Positions 1 through 12,098 are shown, numbered from the stretch's first letter. The stretch is DNA of 64,000 nt from Isoetes taiwanensis (GCA_021234155.1 JAJEKV010000064.1:2170001-2234000); one strand, 5' to 3'. Made by a program: numbers and translations. Notes: generated by a model not told the origin, from the sequence alone.

Positions 1-3000
1 GATGTTTACTGCAAATGCTATATCTGGACGAGTACAGTTTGCCACATAGGATAGACATCCTATCAGTGACATATAAGGTATATTTTTCATCTCTTCTCTT
101 TCTTTTTCAGTTTTTGGACCCATCTTGGCAGATATTTTGCTTCCTGGTACAATAGGAGTCTTTGAGGTATTGCAGTCTTCCATATTAAATTTTTTTAGCA
201 TCCCTTCAATTTGGCCCCTTTGAGTGAGTACCAATGTTTTATCAGACCTGTTTCTATGCACTTCGATCCCTAAGAATTTCCTTAGTTCACCTAGGTCTGT
301 CATCTTAAACTTGCTGCTCAGAACTTTCTTGCAGTGATTCAATGCTTTTATTCCATTTGAAATCATCAAATTATCGTCAACATAAAGAGCTATTATGCAC
401 CAGTCATCTCCAGCCTTGTACTTGTAAAGATTACCATCATTCTGAAATTTATCAAAGCTTTGTTCTTTAAGATAGGAATCAATACATTTGTACCATTCCC
501 TTGGAGACTGCTTTAGACCATACACAGCTCTCTTTAACTTCCAGACTTTCCCAGTTCCTACTTCAAAGCCCTTTGGCTGTTTCATATAAATATCTTCCTC
601 AAGCTTTGCATTTAGAAATGCAGTATTTACATCCATGTGATGTATCTCCAGGTTGTGTGCATTGGCTATAGCCAAAAGTATTCTTATACTGTTCATTTTA
701 ACAAGGGGTGAAAACGTCTCTTCATAATCTTGACCATATTTTTGTGAAAAACCTTGGGCCACTAAACGAGCCTTAAACTTGGGAGTTTTTCCATCTGCCT
801 CTGTTTTTAACTTGTACAGCCATTTACATCCCACAATATTTTTATCCTCTGGAGCATCTACAAGTTCATATGTATCTGTCCTGCTAAAAGAACTCATTTC
901 CCCTTGCATTGCCTTCAACCACTGTTTGCTATCAGCTGAGATAATTGCCTCTTCGTATGTTTTAGGAACTGAAGTATCTAGGTGCATTAATATCTCAAAC
1001 AAACCAAGAATCTCACCTTCATTGTCTTTAAGTCTTTTGCTTTTGCCAAATTCATCTCTTCCAAACTTTTCATGATTTGTTACTCCTTCGTCCTTAATAA
1101 TTTGCGCCTCAGTCCTTTTCTTCCTCCTAATGGGGCCTGCTGGTTCATTGACTTGTTGGTCAACTGAATCCTCATGCTGCACATTTTCAACATCAACATT
1201 AGTATCAGGCAACCTTTGATCAACACTTACTTCATGTTCAGGATCTCCTTGCTGCACGTTTACATTCTTGTTAGGCAGTGCTTGGTTCAAGCTTATTTCA
1301 TCTTCTTCATCTGTATCAAATACTATTGCTGGTTTGCTTACCTCATCTTTGAATTGAACCCTTTTGTCCATCTTACATTCAGTTATATCTGCTGGACTGT
1401 TAATCCTTGGCAGTACTTTATAGAATTGTTCTTCATCAAACAATACATCTCGACTTATAATGATTTTCCTTTTGCTTGGGTCATATAATCTATAAGCCTT
1501 GGATTGTGAATCATACCCTACCATGTAAGTAATATATGCTTTGTCATCCAACTTCTTCCTGAGTTCTTCTGGCACATGAGCATACGCCAAACATCCATAG
1601 GCTTTCAGCCTACTATAGTCAGGGTTCTTTGAACACCAAAGTGTCAATGGAATCTGCCCCTTAATGCTTATGGAGGGTAATAAATTTTGGACAAACACTG
1701 CTGTCATAACCGCCTCTTCCCAAAGAAAGTTAGGCAGCCCTGAATACTTGAGCATGCTTCTGACAGCATTAAGTATTGTTCTATTTCTTCTCTCAGCAAT
1801 TCCATTTTGTTGAGGGGAGAATCTGCAAGTTAACTGTCGTTTGATGCCTAATTCATTACAGTAGTGCTTGAACTCATTTGACAAAAATTCTCCTCCTCTA
1901 TCTGTGCGTAGGCATCTAACTTTCCTTCCAGTTTCCAATTGTACATTTACAAATTTCTTAAATGCTAGAAGAGCTTGATCCTTGGTGCTTAGGCAGTAGA
2001 CCTTGGCCATTCTGCTATAGTCGTCTACAAAAGTAATGAAATATCTCTTCCCAGAGAGACTTGATACATTCAATGGTCCACATAGGTCTGAATGAATTAG
2101 ATCCAGCACCCCTTTTGCCCTTTTCATGGATTTTTTGAAAGGCAACCTTGTATGTTTGCCTAGAATGCAACCTGCACATTTAAACTTTTCCCCTTTGATT
2201 TCAGATGCCTCCAGCAATCCCCTTTTAATCAAAAGCTCAATTGTTTTTGAATTTACATGACACATTCTTTCATGCCATAGTTTAATATCTGAACAAGTTA
2301 CCAGATTGACACTTTGAGTTAAATGATCAGAATTCAGGCCAAACAAATTTCCAACTCTCTTGCCAACAAACTTTAATTTATTATCATAAAACACCTTACA
2401 TTGTAGTCTTTCAAATAAAACTTTATACCCAAGATCTACTAACTGGCACACAGAAATCAAATTCCTGACTAATCCTGGTACACAGAGTACTTCTTTTAAT
2501 CTAATTGCTTTTCCATCCAAATCATAAAGCTCCAACATTCCAGTGTCTTTAATCTCTTGTAACTCCCCATTTCCTAATTGCACATGCCCTCCTTTGACTC
2601 CCCTGCAATCTTTAAGCATATGTGTAGATGAGGTTACTGTCCTCTCAGCTCCTGAATCTAAAATCATCATATCATGGTTATTTTCATCCTTTTGTAATTG
2701 ACATAGCTCAGAATGATTTACCTCTTCATCTTCGTTTTGTTCATCTTCATCACCCCGAGACTCTTGAGTTAGGTTCAAAGATGGACTAGTCTTGGCTGTA
2801 CCCCTTCCTCTGGCAGCAGATCCCCCTCTGTTTCCCCTGCCTCTGCCCCTTCCTTTATAGTTCAGACCCCTCGGGCTAGAACAATTTGAAGCAATGTGGC
2901 CCTTACCATCACAATTGTAGCAAACTGTATCTTTCCTCATTTTAGGGCAGTCAGCTTTTAAATGCCCATAACTGTTGCAATTATAACATGGTCCAATCCT
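1..3000 (-). CDS. pol: Copia pol: zinc knuckles, protease, integrase, RT, start of RNase H (partial)
   Basis: Minus-strand motifs in order: CCHC knuckles CYNCNSYGHLKADC (about 2948-2989) and CYNCDGKGHIASNC (2881-2922); protease LDSGAERTV (about 2640-2665); integrase HHCC zinc site with WHERMCH and CAGCILGKH (about 2160-2280); integrase core with HSDLCGPL (about 2090), RTDRGGEF (about 1900) and the glutamate in QQNGIAERRNRT (about 1800); RT with FKARLVAQGFSQ (about 780) and the catalytic YVDD (about 375). Near position 1 the frame reads GCLSYVANCTRPDIAFAV, the linker into RNase H. Products would be packaged enzymes for reverse transcription and integration. Confidence 0.88.
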
Positions 3001-3142
3001 CTCCTTATCACTATTGCTGCCAGTTCTCTTTCCTTTGTATGTTCCAGCAAACAAGACCTCTGTGGTCTGCTCATCATCCTCATACCCAATTTGTTTTTGT
3101 TCAAATTCTGTTCTTATAATTTGGATGGCGTGTTCCTTAGTT

Positions 3143-3781
3143 CTAGCAATGTTTCTTAGCAAGATAGGCATTATGTGCAACTGCTCTGGATATGGCCAAT
3201 AACTGGTACTGTTCATTTAGAATAACACCAGCTCCTTCTAAATCAGCTATGATTGAGTCAAACTTCTCAAGGAATTCAGTTATGTTCTCCCTATCATGTA
3301 ATTTTAATTTTCTTAGCTGCTTTTCCAAGACATCTATTTGGGAAGAAGTTTTAGCTTCATAATTTTTGATCATATACTGCCACATCTCCTTAGGAGTTAA
3401 CCCTCTCAATTTCAACTTAATTACTGGACCAACCTTACAGCAAATAATTGCTTGTACCTCCATGATTTTGAGTTGTTCATCCATTTCTGTGCTTGTTGCA
3501 GATGCTACTTGTACAGTGTTATTTCTTCCTGTAGCAGCTCCTGCACCTCCACCAGCTACTGAGCTTGCTTCATCTGAACTGGAGCTAGCTCCTCCTGTAC
3601 TAGATGTCCCTAAGACAACATTAGTACCACCATGACGCCTGCTTGTACTTGGCTCAATCAAGTACCATAAATTTTCAAATTCCAAAACCTCTTTAATACT
3701 TTGCTTCCAGATTTGGAAGCCACTCTCACCTTTGAATACCTCTATAGCATTGAGTAGATTTGCCCCGAACCTGCTTGCCAT
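3143..3781 (-). CDS. gag: Copia gag N-terminal part
   Basis: A 212-residue frame starts just inside the primer-binding site. It has the plant Copia gag pattern: a short N-terminal block with WKQSIKEVLEFENLW, a Ser/Gly/Ala-rich middle, and a C-terminal half containing KEMWQYMIKNYE and LRKLKLHDRENITEFLEKFD, as in the UBN2/retrotran_gag group. The product would form the virus-like particle in the cytoplasm. The start is chosen because the Met falls right after the primer-binding site and nothing upstream is open. Confidence 0.85.
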   Translation of the reverse strand: MASRFGANLLNAIEVFKGESGFQIWKQSIKEVLEFENLWYLIEPSTSRRHGGTNVVLGTSSTGGASSSSDEASSVAGGGAGAATGRNNTVQVASATSTEMDEQLKIMEVQAIICCKVGPVIKLKLRGLTPKEMWQYMIKNYEAKTSSQIDVLEKQLRKLKLHDRENITEFLEKFDSIIADLEGAGVILNEQYQLLAISRAVAHNAYLAKKHC

Positions 3782-3803
3782 GTTTATTAAGCTCTGATAT
3801 CAA

Positions 3804-4338
3804 TGAAGAGAATGATGCTGCAGTCAATTTGATCTAGACAATTTAAATCATACTTGAATTTCTAAGCATTCAATCTCATTCTACTCAATAAATAACTTCA
3901 ATGGATAACAAGTCTTTCATATAAGCATTATAACTTCAACCATTAGATTGCTACAGTAAAAACACTGTAGCAGAGGTATTGACCCAAAAATATATTCACG
4001 TTGACTATACATCCGATAGCCCAAGCACAGATCAAACCTTAGGAAATCACACCAATCCATCAAGGTTTCCGCAATACAATCTGTGAATGCTTCTTAAACA
4101 GTTTCGGGCCAAGATCCGGCCGCCATGGCGGGCCGATCGACCTCCTATCCGCTCCAAAACAGCAAGTTTCCTATTTGAATCGTTTTTCCCCCTTTTACGA
4201 CTTATCCCCTAAGGGATTTAACTTTAAACTGCTTTTTCATGTTCAACCATGCAACCATGCTTAGCCTTTAACATTTTTCTATCCTCTTAGGCATTAACCT
4301 TTAGGAACTAACTTGATCATAGAATCATGATGACAACA
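3804..4338 (-). repeat. Probable Copia 5' LTR
   Basis: The left edge is set by the primer-binding site ending at 3803. The right edge is proposed at 4338 because the minus strand there starts TGTTGTCATC, a usual Copia LTR start. The second LTR is outside the window, so the right edge is a guess. The following 116 bases (4339-4454) hold nothing I recognise. Confidence 0.4.
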
Positions 4339-4454
4339 TGATCTTTTTCTACAGGAGTAAGGAAAAGCCAACCAAGTTGCCTTTGCTCTAGTCAGATGAC
4401 AAACCAAAAAGCATTGTGACTTTTGAAAGGGTCGTTCAAGCTTACATCTAAAGA

Positions 4455-4503
4455 CTAATTCAAGATCAACGACGTGGAATGCAGGGCCAGGCATGCTTCT
4501 TGG
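4455..4503. repeat. Left-hand piece of dispersed repeat R
   Basis: These 49 bases match, in reverse complement, the end of the intact copy of R near 63711-63759. The repeat resumes at 28653, after the Gypsy A array. Bases 4499-4503 (cttgg) recur at 28653-28657 as the array's target-site duplication. In the intact copy this site is uninterrupted. Confidence 0.8.
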
Positions 4504-6094
4504 TGTGACGCTCCCTGAATATATACGACCCCCGGCCATATACATACGGGGACTTTCCCCTCCCATGGCGACCATCGGCGGCCAGAGCAGTGGCCCTCCA
4601 TCTAACCGGCCGCCGCCTACGAGACGCCTCGGTGAAGGACACCGGAGGGGTCATTCGCCCACGCCGCCGATGAAGCCTACGTCGCGGAAGCATGAATACA
4701 AGGGTTAGCACACAACATAAATCACATATAAATAACCACCACGAAGGGTGGCACATCTATCCAAATACCAACGGCAAAGAATATGCATCTAAGACTAAGA
4801 AAACACCCAAAACCTGTGTTCTACCCGGCGCTCGAGACTCTAGCGGGGAGCGGCCTTCTTGGGGTCTCGGGGAGATCGGCAGACCGAATCTTGGCATGGC
4901 GCTATGGCATAGAACATCGGCTAGGGTTGTCCACTCCATCCGCCCCCGTTGCACACTTTGAGATGGGTCGAAGTCACGCTATGGCTTCGGGCTATAGCCT
5001 TCCGGAGACGTGAGACTCTAGGGACCACCCTTTGAGTCTACTCCGGTGTTCATGACACCGGTCCGTTGAGGGAGGCAGGGGGGGAGGCGCCCCTTCCGGG
5101 ATCACAAGTGGTGTCGTGGGTGATCTAGAGAATACGTGCCGCATCAGCGACCCCCCGCATCCGTGCAGAGCTTACTCACCCTAATTCTACTCAAAGTGCA
5201 TGGTGCCCCATACGGGTCACACCACTACACTGTGGGAGTGTCGGACCCATACCCCGCCCTCCACGTGACCAGGCTATCAGGTCTAGCCCATGTAGGAGTC
5301 TCAGGGAGCCTTTTATGCTCGTGCAAGACCCCACCCCTACTTCACCACTTCCGTCCCTTTGTGGGGTGCTAAGCGGACCATAGCGTGCCTATGACCCGTG
5401 GGCTCTTGTGCACAGGCCGAATCTAGTAGGGCATTTAAGGAAATACTAGGAGCATTCTATACTTGAGCTCAGAGGCCTCTACCCCCTTTTAACCCCCTGT
5501 TTCTTTCGAATTTTCTTGAACTAACTCATAGAGACATCGACCATTCCATAACAGAGCATCATTCATAATTGAACAATATTCCTAGTTACCAAAGAAGGGT
5601 TAATGCGGAACCAAAGCTAGTCGGACAAGAACACCAAAGTATTATTCTACAAATTGCAAATTAAACTACCATCGACCGGTGTTTTGGCTAGAGCCGTTGT
5701 CAAGGGTGCCTCCATAGTGTCAGTCTTGGGGTGGCGACAGCGGTTAAAGGGTGTCTTGGCGATTGGGCGAGGTTCAAGAACTTGGCCCTGAGCGCTTGCT
5801 TGCTTCCTGGTGCTGGTTGGGTCAAAATTGGGGTGAGATGGGGGTGGCGCTGTCACTTGGTGGCTTGGTTTAGAAACCCCATGCTAGCCACCTGGGTTAT
5901 GCCAAATGGCCTTCCCACCATTAGGTGTCTTAATAGCAAGTATTTAGGTAATTATCCTTTATAATTAAGTTAGCATAGCTAATTAAATCCATTGTGGCCA
6001 ACCCCTAGGTCAACATGCCCCATAGTGGTGTATCTATTGGGGTGACGTCAATATATTTATACGTGATACCGTGATAAATACTTGGAACGCCACA
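4504..6094 (-). repeat. Family A LTR 1 (3' LTR of copy A1)
   Basis: It starts tgtgacgctcc and ends aacgccaca, so both ends obey the TG...CA rule. It contains a stretch near 4530-4570 shared by all LTRs of A and, more weakly, by C and B (a run reading cccctcccatggcgacc). The right edge abuts a purine-rich tract read on the minus strand. Confidence 0.92.
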
Positions 6095-6640
6095 TTCTCC
6101 CCTCCTTAGAATTAATGTCGCCCTCAAGATTGGGTTTTGATAGAATTATATAAAACACATTATGAAGGAAGGTAATTCCTTATTTTCAAGATAATATATT
6201 AAAACTTTAAACTTTAAAAGCAGCTTTTAAGCAATCGAGGTGCATTTCACATGATTATGATAGTGAAACAGGTTCAAGGACCAAGTCCAATATCAACACC
6301 CGAGTAGCACAAGAACAAAACATGTAGACAACATAAAAAGTAGACAAATCGGGTCATCGGTAACCCTTTATACATGGGCAGGTCACGTCTTCGCTCAACC
6401 GGCCCGCATGTCAATACATCAAGATGTAGATAGTGTAAGTAGGTTGTGGTTGAAGGGACCACCCCTATATAAATAATGAAAAAATAAATAAAAACTATAC
6501 TACATGGTTTCCAAGCAGTTCGTGGTCATGTCCACATTGACAAGACACCACGCCCTAGGGAACACCTAAGGTGATCCCATCATTGGTCACTATTATCAAC
6601 TATGATGCATCTACCCACGTCCGCATACTTCTTGGCGAAA
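6095..6640 (-). other. A1 polypurine tract and 3' untranslated part
   Basis: Directly inside LTR 1 the minus strand reads AAGGAGGGGAGAA, a typical polypurine tract priming plus-strand synthesis. The remainder to the integrase C-terminus is AT-rich with no recognisable ORF. An equivalent stretch exists in copy A2 (17428-17944). Confidence 0.75.
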
Positions 6641-7130
6641 CAAGTCTTGCACTTACCGCCGAAGCGGGGTTGATCGTGATCGTTGATGGTGCTTGCCTTG
6701 AGATTCCCGCATGAAGTCCGGATAGTGCTTGTCAAGGTCTATCTTCATTACCCACGAGCATCCTCAACCGGTAAGTGTTTCCACTTAACCAAGTATTGCA
6801 ACATTTGAGTCCTTACGGTTTGTTTGTAAGCTCGATCAAGAAGAGCTTCAAGGACTATCTCGAGTTGCTCCTCCGTCATTTCTAGGAGGGTTGGGGTGTC
6901 CAAAACCTCCTCTGGATCAGGAGTGTGTTGCTTGAGAAGACTCACGTGAAAGACTTTATGGATCTTCAAGCGGGGCGGCAAATCCAAGCGATATGCCTGC
7001 TCTCCAACACGGTCAATAATCTTGAACGGTCCAGCACATCGGGGTGCCAACTTCTTCTGATTACCAATCTTAAGCTTGGCTTGTTTCACCTTAATCTTAA
7101 GCCAAACCGATTACGCCACCTGAAATTGTG
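6640..7130 (-). CDS. pol: A1 integrase C-terminus with chromodomain-like end
   Basis: The frame carries the GPFKIIDRVGEQAYRLDLP segment and KIHKVFHVSLLK, both standard for the Gypsy integrase C-terminal domain. It is followed by LQYLVKWKHLPVEDA, the aromatic-bearing core of a chromodomain as found in chromoviruses. Chromodomains of this group can read histone H3 tail marks and bias integration. Part of the copy A1 polyprotein fossil. Confidence 0.85.
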
Positions 7131-7767
7131 GGGTTTCAGGTTTGTCGGCCACACTCTTCTGACGACTGCGTGCCGCTAATAAATAATCACGAACTTCTTC
7201 GACCAGCGCTTGCATCTCTAAGAGGAGTTGTTGAGAAATCTCTACTTTAGAGACGGGGTTATGCCATGTATCTGGGGTAAGGCATTGATAACCATAATTT
7301 ATCATAAAGGGGGACATCCTGGAAGATTCCTGCTTCATGCTGTTATAAGCAAACTCGACCAGATAAATATAGTCAGCCCATTGTGATTGCTTACTCCACA
7401 CATAACTTCTTAGCATATCCTCTATAATGCGATTGGTCCGCTCTGTTTGGCCATCTGTTTGAGGATGATATGCTGTGCTCATAGCAAGCTTGGTCTGAAT
7501 GGTGGTAAAGAAATCTTTCCAGAATGCGCTCACAAATTTGGGATCCCTATCCGACACAATTACTCGTGGCATTCCGTGTAATCGGAAGATTTCCTTGGCG
7601 AAAAGCAGAGCAGTATCAAAGGCGGTATCCGTGGTACGGCATGGCAAGAAATGAGCCATTTTGGACAATTTGTCAACCACAACCATTAAGGCATCATATC
7701 CTCGGAGAGTTCTTGGAAGGCCCACAATGAAATCCATGGTTATTACTTCCCATTTGGCGTTGGGCAC
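7111..7767 (-). CDS. pol: A1 integrase catalytic core
   Basis: A 218-residue open piece has the DDE residues in their usual contexts: MDFIVGLPRT (first Asp), VSDRDPKFVSAFW (second Asp) and [15 protein letters not shown] (Glu). This is the strand-transfer enzyme that inserts element cDNA into chromosomes. Confidence 0.92.
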   Translation of the reverse strand: MPNAKWEVITMDFIVGLPRTLRGYDALMVVVDKLSKMAHFLPCRTTDTAFDTALLFAKEIFRLHGMPRVIVSDRDPKFVSAFWKDFFTTIQTKLAMSTAYHPQTDGQTERTNRIIEDMLRSYVWSKQSQWADYIYLVEFAYNSMKQESSRMSPFMINYGYQCLTPDTWHNPVSKVEISQQLLLEMQALVEEVRDYLLAARSRQKSVADKPETPQFQVA

Positions 7768-7895
7768 ATCCAGAGGTTGTAGCTCACCTGGGATTCTTAA
7801 TCGCTACGCTTTTTAGTCTGGCGGCATACCGACATCGCCTAATGTATCGGCAATGTCCTTCTTCATAGAAGGCCGTAAAATAGCTGGAACGAATC

Positions 7896-8537
7896 TTAAA
7901 GTAGGTTTTCATAAACCCCGTGTCCAGCTATAGGGCTATTGTGCGTGTCATGAAGAATGAGTTTCCGTACTCTGAAGTCTGCATGTACACACAACTTATC
8001 CTTGTGATATAATAAGTTGCCCTCCTTCTTATAGGCACGAAAAAAGCCCGCTACGCATCCGCGGCGAGCTTCTTTAGCCAAACTATCCCAAATGTCACAG
8101 AACTCCGGATCCGTGGCCAAGGTCTGCTCTATCTGTTTGCCAAACTCACTGGTAAGCGTAGAAATGGCATTGCAATGGGTTCGGGTCACCAAGGGATGGC
8201 GTGACAATGCATCCGCAACCACATTGTGCTTGCCAGGCTTGTACATAATCTCGAAATCATACTCCTCCAAGAATTCCATCCATCTTCTTTGACAGAGGTT
8301 AAGATTTGGCTGGGTGAATAAATAACGGAGACTTTGATGATCCGTGTCCAATTGGAATCTTCTACCAAGAAGGTAGTGTCTCCATATCCGCAGAGCCCGT
8401 ACAACGGCTAACAATTCCTGATCATGGGTAGGATATCGTTGCTCTGTCTCGTTCATCTTCTTTGAATCGTAGGCAATTACCCTCCCCTCCTGCATTAGGA
8501 CCCCACCGGTGGCAATTTTACTGGCATCTGTTGCCAC
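7896..8537 (-). CDS. pol: A1 RNase H and integrase zinc-finger region
   Basis: The piece begins in RNase H at [16 protein letters not shown] and continues with [20 protein letters not shown] and DTDHQSLRYLF, followed by the connector [14 protein letters not shown]. The last third ([18 protein letters not shown]) is the H2 part of the HHCC integrase finger. RNase H removes the RNA template during reverse transcription. Confidence 0.9.
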   Translation of the reverse strand: MATDASKIATGGVLMQEGRVIAYDSKKMNETEQRYPTHDQELLAVVRALRIWRHYLLGRRFQLDTDHQSLRYLFTQPNLNLCQRRWMEFLEEYDFEIMYKPGKHNVVADALSRHPLVTRTHCNAISTLTSEFGKQIEQTLATDPEFCDIWDSLAKEARRGCVAGFFRAYKKEGNLLYHKDKLCVHADFRVRKLILHDTHNSPIAGHGVYENLL

Positions 8538-8615
8538 TAGCTTATCCTGTTCAGGATCGGGTAATGTGAGAACTGGTGCTGATGTTAGGGCATCCTTAAG
8601 ATGCTAGAAACTTTG

Positions 8616-9610
8616 CTAAACTTTCGTCTTCCAGTGGTCCATCCAATCCTTCACCTTCTCCTGCTTTGTGAGATTTGTAAGAGGAGCTGCAATCTTCGCA
8701 AAATCCTTTACAAATTTTCGATAGTAGCCTGCTAATCCCAAGAAACTCCGGACTTCGAAACATTGCCCGGAATAGGCCATTCCCTTCACGGCCTCTATCT
8801 TTATGGGTCTGTAGCAATTCCTCCGGGAAATGATATGGCCTAAATAATCAACCTTCGGAGTGGCGAACTTGCACTTAGAGAACTTAGCATAAAGTTGATG
8901 ACGTCTCAGCTTTTGTAGGGCCAATTTAAGATGTTTCTCATGTTCTTCAAGGGTCTTACTGTAGATGAGAATGTCGTCGAAGAAGATAACAACAAAATCA
9001 TCCAAGTATTGTTGGAAAACATCATTCATTAGGCGATAAACGTTCTTTGGGGCATTAGTTAATCCAAAAGGCATAACGTAAATTCATAATGCCCATACCT
9101 AGTGCGAAAAGCGGATTTATGGATGTCCTCCTCCTTGATCCTTATCTGATGGTATCCGGAGCGAAGGTCAATCTTTGAGAAATACTTAGCCCCTTGTAAC
9201 TGATCCATTAGGTCATCTGCCCGAGGCAAAGCATAGCAATTCTTGATGGTATGCTTGTTAAGTTGCCGGTAATCAATACACATCCTCAGTGAGCCGTCCT
9301 TTTTCTTAACAAAGAGAATAGGGGCGCCAAAAGGCGATACACTAGGTCGGATGAAACCTAGGTTTAATAACTCTTGAAGTTGCTTCTTAAGTTCTGCCAA
9401 TTCTGGAGGACTCATACGGTACGGAGCCTTGCTGGTAGGCTTGGTACCTGGTTCTAAAGCTATTTCACATTCCACCCCTCTAAAAGGAGGAAGCTTCTGA
9501 ATCTCATCCGGAAAAAGATCACCAAATTCGCGGAGAAGATTAGCAATCCCCTCTGGGAGGGCGTCGATTACCTGTTTTTGCTTAGCATCTGCCTCGATGG
9601 AAGCAAGCAT
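8616..9610 (-). CDS. pol: A1 reverse transcriptase
   Basis: Gypsy RT blocks are clear: [60 protein letters not shown] and the catalytic box FFDDILIYS, then [19 protein letters not shown] is a usual plant Gypsy form of YxDD. Present in more than one open piece; a fossil. Confidence 0.92.
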
Positions 9611-10320
9611 AACGATTCCTTGTGTATAGCTTTATGTAACTGCCTGATGGACATAGACTGCAGGATAGGGTTGAGAGGTTCACCTTTAACAGTTACGCGA
9701 GCTCCATTAGCTGCATTGAAGGTAACTTCTCTCTTCTCGCAGTCTATGTTCGCTTTTGCGGATGCCAGGAATTCCATACCAACAATGAGGTCATATTTGC
9801 CAATATCCATCAATTCAGCACCTAAAGCAACCGGTGCACCTGGGAGTTGCATGTTGAGATTGATGCGACGACCATGGGTATGCCTGACCTTACCACTGGC
9901 TAGAGTGACAGGTCTCGGACGGGACCTTAATGTTTCTAGACGTAAGACATGGGCCATCCTAGGAGAAGCAAAATTATGTGTACTTCCTGTATCCATAAGA
10001 ATTACAAAAGGCTTCTTGTCTACTTGGCCTATGGTAGAAATAACAGCAGGCTGACTTTCAGCATTGCCGGTTTCTATAGCTGCAAGGATATGAGACGCAC
10101 CGTGAATGTAATCTGGAGCCTCCTCCTCGACGGGTTGTGTTGCTTCGAGGTCATCCCAGTCGAGGTCGGCCATGGCCACCGGGCGTCTGGCGGACATAAG
10201 GACAATTTGCATGAAGTGTCCCGGCCTCATACACTGTGTAGCATGCCTTATCTCGGGCGAGCTGTTCATGGGCCTCTTTAGGAATAGATCTGTAAGAGGT
10301 TCGAACTTCCTTACCGGCAT
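9568..10320 (-). CDS. pol: A1 aspartic protease region
   Basis: A 250-residue piece contains [15 protein letters not shown], the retropepsin active-site loop (DTG), followed by [15 protein letters not shown], the usual downstream protease segment. Its N-terminal side holds remains of a gag zinc knuckle (CMRPGHF). The protease would cleave the Gag-Pol precursor in the particle. Confidence 0.88.
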   Translation of the reverse strand: MPVRKFEPLTDLFLKRPMNSSPEIRHATQCMRPGHFMQIVLMSARRPVAMADLDWDDLEATQPVEEEAPDYIHGASHILAAIETGNAESQPAVISTIGQVDKKPFVILMDTGSTHNFASPRMAHVLRLETLRSRPRPVTLASGKVRHTHGRRINLNMQLPGAPVALGAELMDIGKYDLIVGMEFLASAKANIDCEKREVTFNAANGARVTVKGEPLNPILQSMSIRQLHKAIHKESLCLLPSRQMLSKNR

Positions 10321-10341
10321 TGTTCTCGCTTATCAGGCGTA

Positions 10342-11373
10342 CTAAAGGTCACCTTCTTTTCCCGGACGCCATAAGAGTTCTGCTGAGAGGGGCCCGGACT
10401 TGGGGAGCGGGGTTTGTAAGGTGTGGACGGCCGTGGCTGCGAGTAAGGCGCAGGACGTGGATACCGGGTTCTTTGGCGTGTCCTCCTCGAGGCTCAATGC
10501 TTTAGCCTCTGCCCTCTGAATCGATTTTGGGTCTATGGCCTTAACCATCCGTTTGATTGATGGTGCCAATCCCTCAATATAGCCTTCCACCGCCCCTTTT
10601 CTCATTCATACCGGTACATTACAACAAAGCGCATAAACTCATCCGTAAGCCGCGACGGACATACTCTTACGCTCCAACCTCGTAGAAAGTCGGATCTGTT
10701 GGCATTTGTGCGCCGGGGCACATAATGCGACTTGAAGGCCTTGGCAAACTTTTCTGAAGTTGCATCGCTCCTCGCCCGGATGCTTGGGCTCGCATAGCCC
10801 TTCCACCAAATCGGGCAGCCTCGTAAGGTTGGTGGTGGCAACCTTCCTCTGTATCTTTCTCGTCATTCCGTAAGACTTGCCAAACTCCTTCATCTCATCC
10901 AACCGGGACTCGGCGTTTAGGCATATAAGATTTCCCATCAAACGGGCCAATTTCCTATTCTTCCATATACTTGTTATATTTTGTATCAACCGTCTTACGG
11001 TACTCTTTGTCTCGGCGCTTTGCATGGTCACCCACGATACTGGAGATGAACCAGAAGATACGGAAGTGGTTGATCGTGAGGAAGTGGCACTATCTTTAGA
11101 GGAACTTCGGTAACGCTTAGCATGAGGCCTCCTCCTTGCAGGTAGAGGACTAGCTCCAGGGGGAGATGGCTGTTGTGCAGGTGGACTCGGTGGTAGCGGA
11201 GGTAACTCCGGTCCATCCTCCTGGGTTTGTTGCGGTGGGTTGGCATGCAATACATAGGCCTGTAATTCGCCTAACTGCCTTTTCATTAACATCAGTTCCT
11301 GTTCAGGAGTCAGCCTACTGGCGTTGGAGGGTGTCTGCCAAGCGGCGTTGCGGGCACCGTCTATATCGAGCAT
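10342..11373 (-). CDS. gag: A1 gag
   Basis: Several open pieces cover gag. The N-terminal part has TPEQELMLMKRQLGELQAYV, a coiled-coil-like block, then a Pro-rich and Ser/Arg-rich linker. The capsid part carries WKNRKLA and MKEFGKSYGM, and AVEGYIEGLAPSIKRMVKAI near its end. B has the equivalent sequence (AVEGYIEGLNEEIRKLVRAI). Gag builds the particle. Broken. Confidence 0.85.
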
Positions 11374-11558
11374 TCATGGAAGCATAAGCAGACGTACAAT
11401 AACATACAATTTTATTTAGATAACAATTGCGGACAGTGACAAGAAAACGTACAAATAGAAACTGATGTTTCATTTCATTCAAGTTGAGTACAAGAACTAG
11501 TTGATTGGTACAAGGGTTGGCACAGAAGGAGGTATTCTACAGTGGAAGTTTTAAAGTT

Positions 11559-12098
11559 CTACTGGCACACAACGTAACAACAACAAAAACACATAACTTG
11601 TGGGACCAAGCCTAGGGGTTCGCAAAGGGCGAGGATCGAGTAGCGGACACTCTCCCGCATGACCCCTAACGAGCTTGTGGCGTGCCGTGCTTGTACAATT
11701 CTTGGTTGGTATTCCCACGTTGGGCTAACAATGAGAAGATTGAAAAGCCTTCGTAGAGCATAGAAGAGTTGCCACAGATGGTCGTTGGCGTCCTCGAAAG
11801 CCTCGTGCCTAGTCATGCTCCAATAGTCCCAGGTACGGCACAGCGTTTGCTTGAGGTCCTGGAAAGCTCTGTCCCTAAGGATGTTGACTATCTCCAACCC
11901 TTTGTCAGGATCATAGGGTTCTCCTGGTGGCGGGGGTTCCATCTCGTAACCTTCATCCCATTCTGGATATTCTCCATATCTCTGGCCATAGTCCTGTTCG
12001 GGTGGTCCCTGGTCATCCCTCCTTATCTGCTCTGTAATCCTCTCTTCATATTCCAGAAGTGTCTCTTCTGCAAGACAATGGAAATGGGTATAGAGCAT
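11559..12098 (-). CDS. A1 accessory ORF upstream of gag, unknown function
   Basis: 179 residues, acidic and Tyr/Pro-rich at the N-terminus (YGQRYGEYPEWDEGYEMEPP), then a helical C-terminal half with Trp and Leu-rich stretches (WDYWSMTRHEAFEDANDHLWQLFYALRRLF). I do not recognise the family. A related stretch is in copy A2 (about 22800-23400). It lies between the WY protein and gag, where B and C have a different set of ORFs. Possibly a C-terminal domain of the upstream accessory polyprotein. Confidence 0.6.
   Translation of the reverse strand: MLYTHFHCLAEETLLEYEERITEQIRRDDQGPPEQDYGQRYGEYPEWDEGYEMEPPPPGEPYDPDKGLEIVNILRDRAFQDLKQTLCRTWDYWSMTRHEAFEDANDHLWQLFYALRRLFNLLIVSPTWEYQPRIVQARHATSSLGVMRESVRYSILALCEPLGLVPQVMCFCCCYVVCQ

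Larger units (their letters stand above)
1..4338 (-). mobile_element. Ty1/Copia LTR retrotransposon, cut by the window edge
   Basis: Reading the minus strand from about 3800 towards 1 gives the Copia order: gag, two CCHC zinc knuckles, aspartic protease, integrase, reverse transcriptase and the start of RNase H. Integrase precedes RT, which defines Copia against Gypsy. A sequence complementary to the 3' end of initiator tRNA-Met lies at about 3791-3803, beside the inferred 5' LTR. The RNase H end and 3' LTR lie left of the window. It looks nearly whole in the visible part, with perhaps one break, so it is probably fairly young, but age cannot be estimated without the second LTR. Confidence 0.9.

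Noticed and set aside
4466-5372. Several ORFs inside the LTRs on both strands
   Set aside because: They are in LTR sequence, differ between LTR copies and match no protein; not genes.
9578-10281. Plus-strand ORFs over protease and gag of A
   Set aside because: They mirror the minus-strand coding frame and have no family signature.
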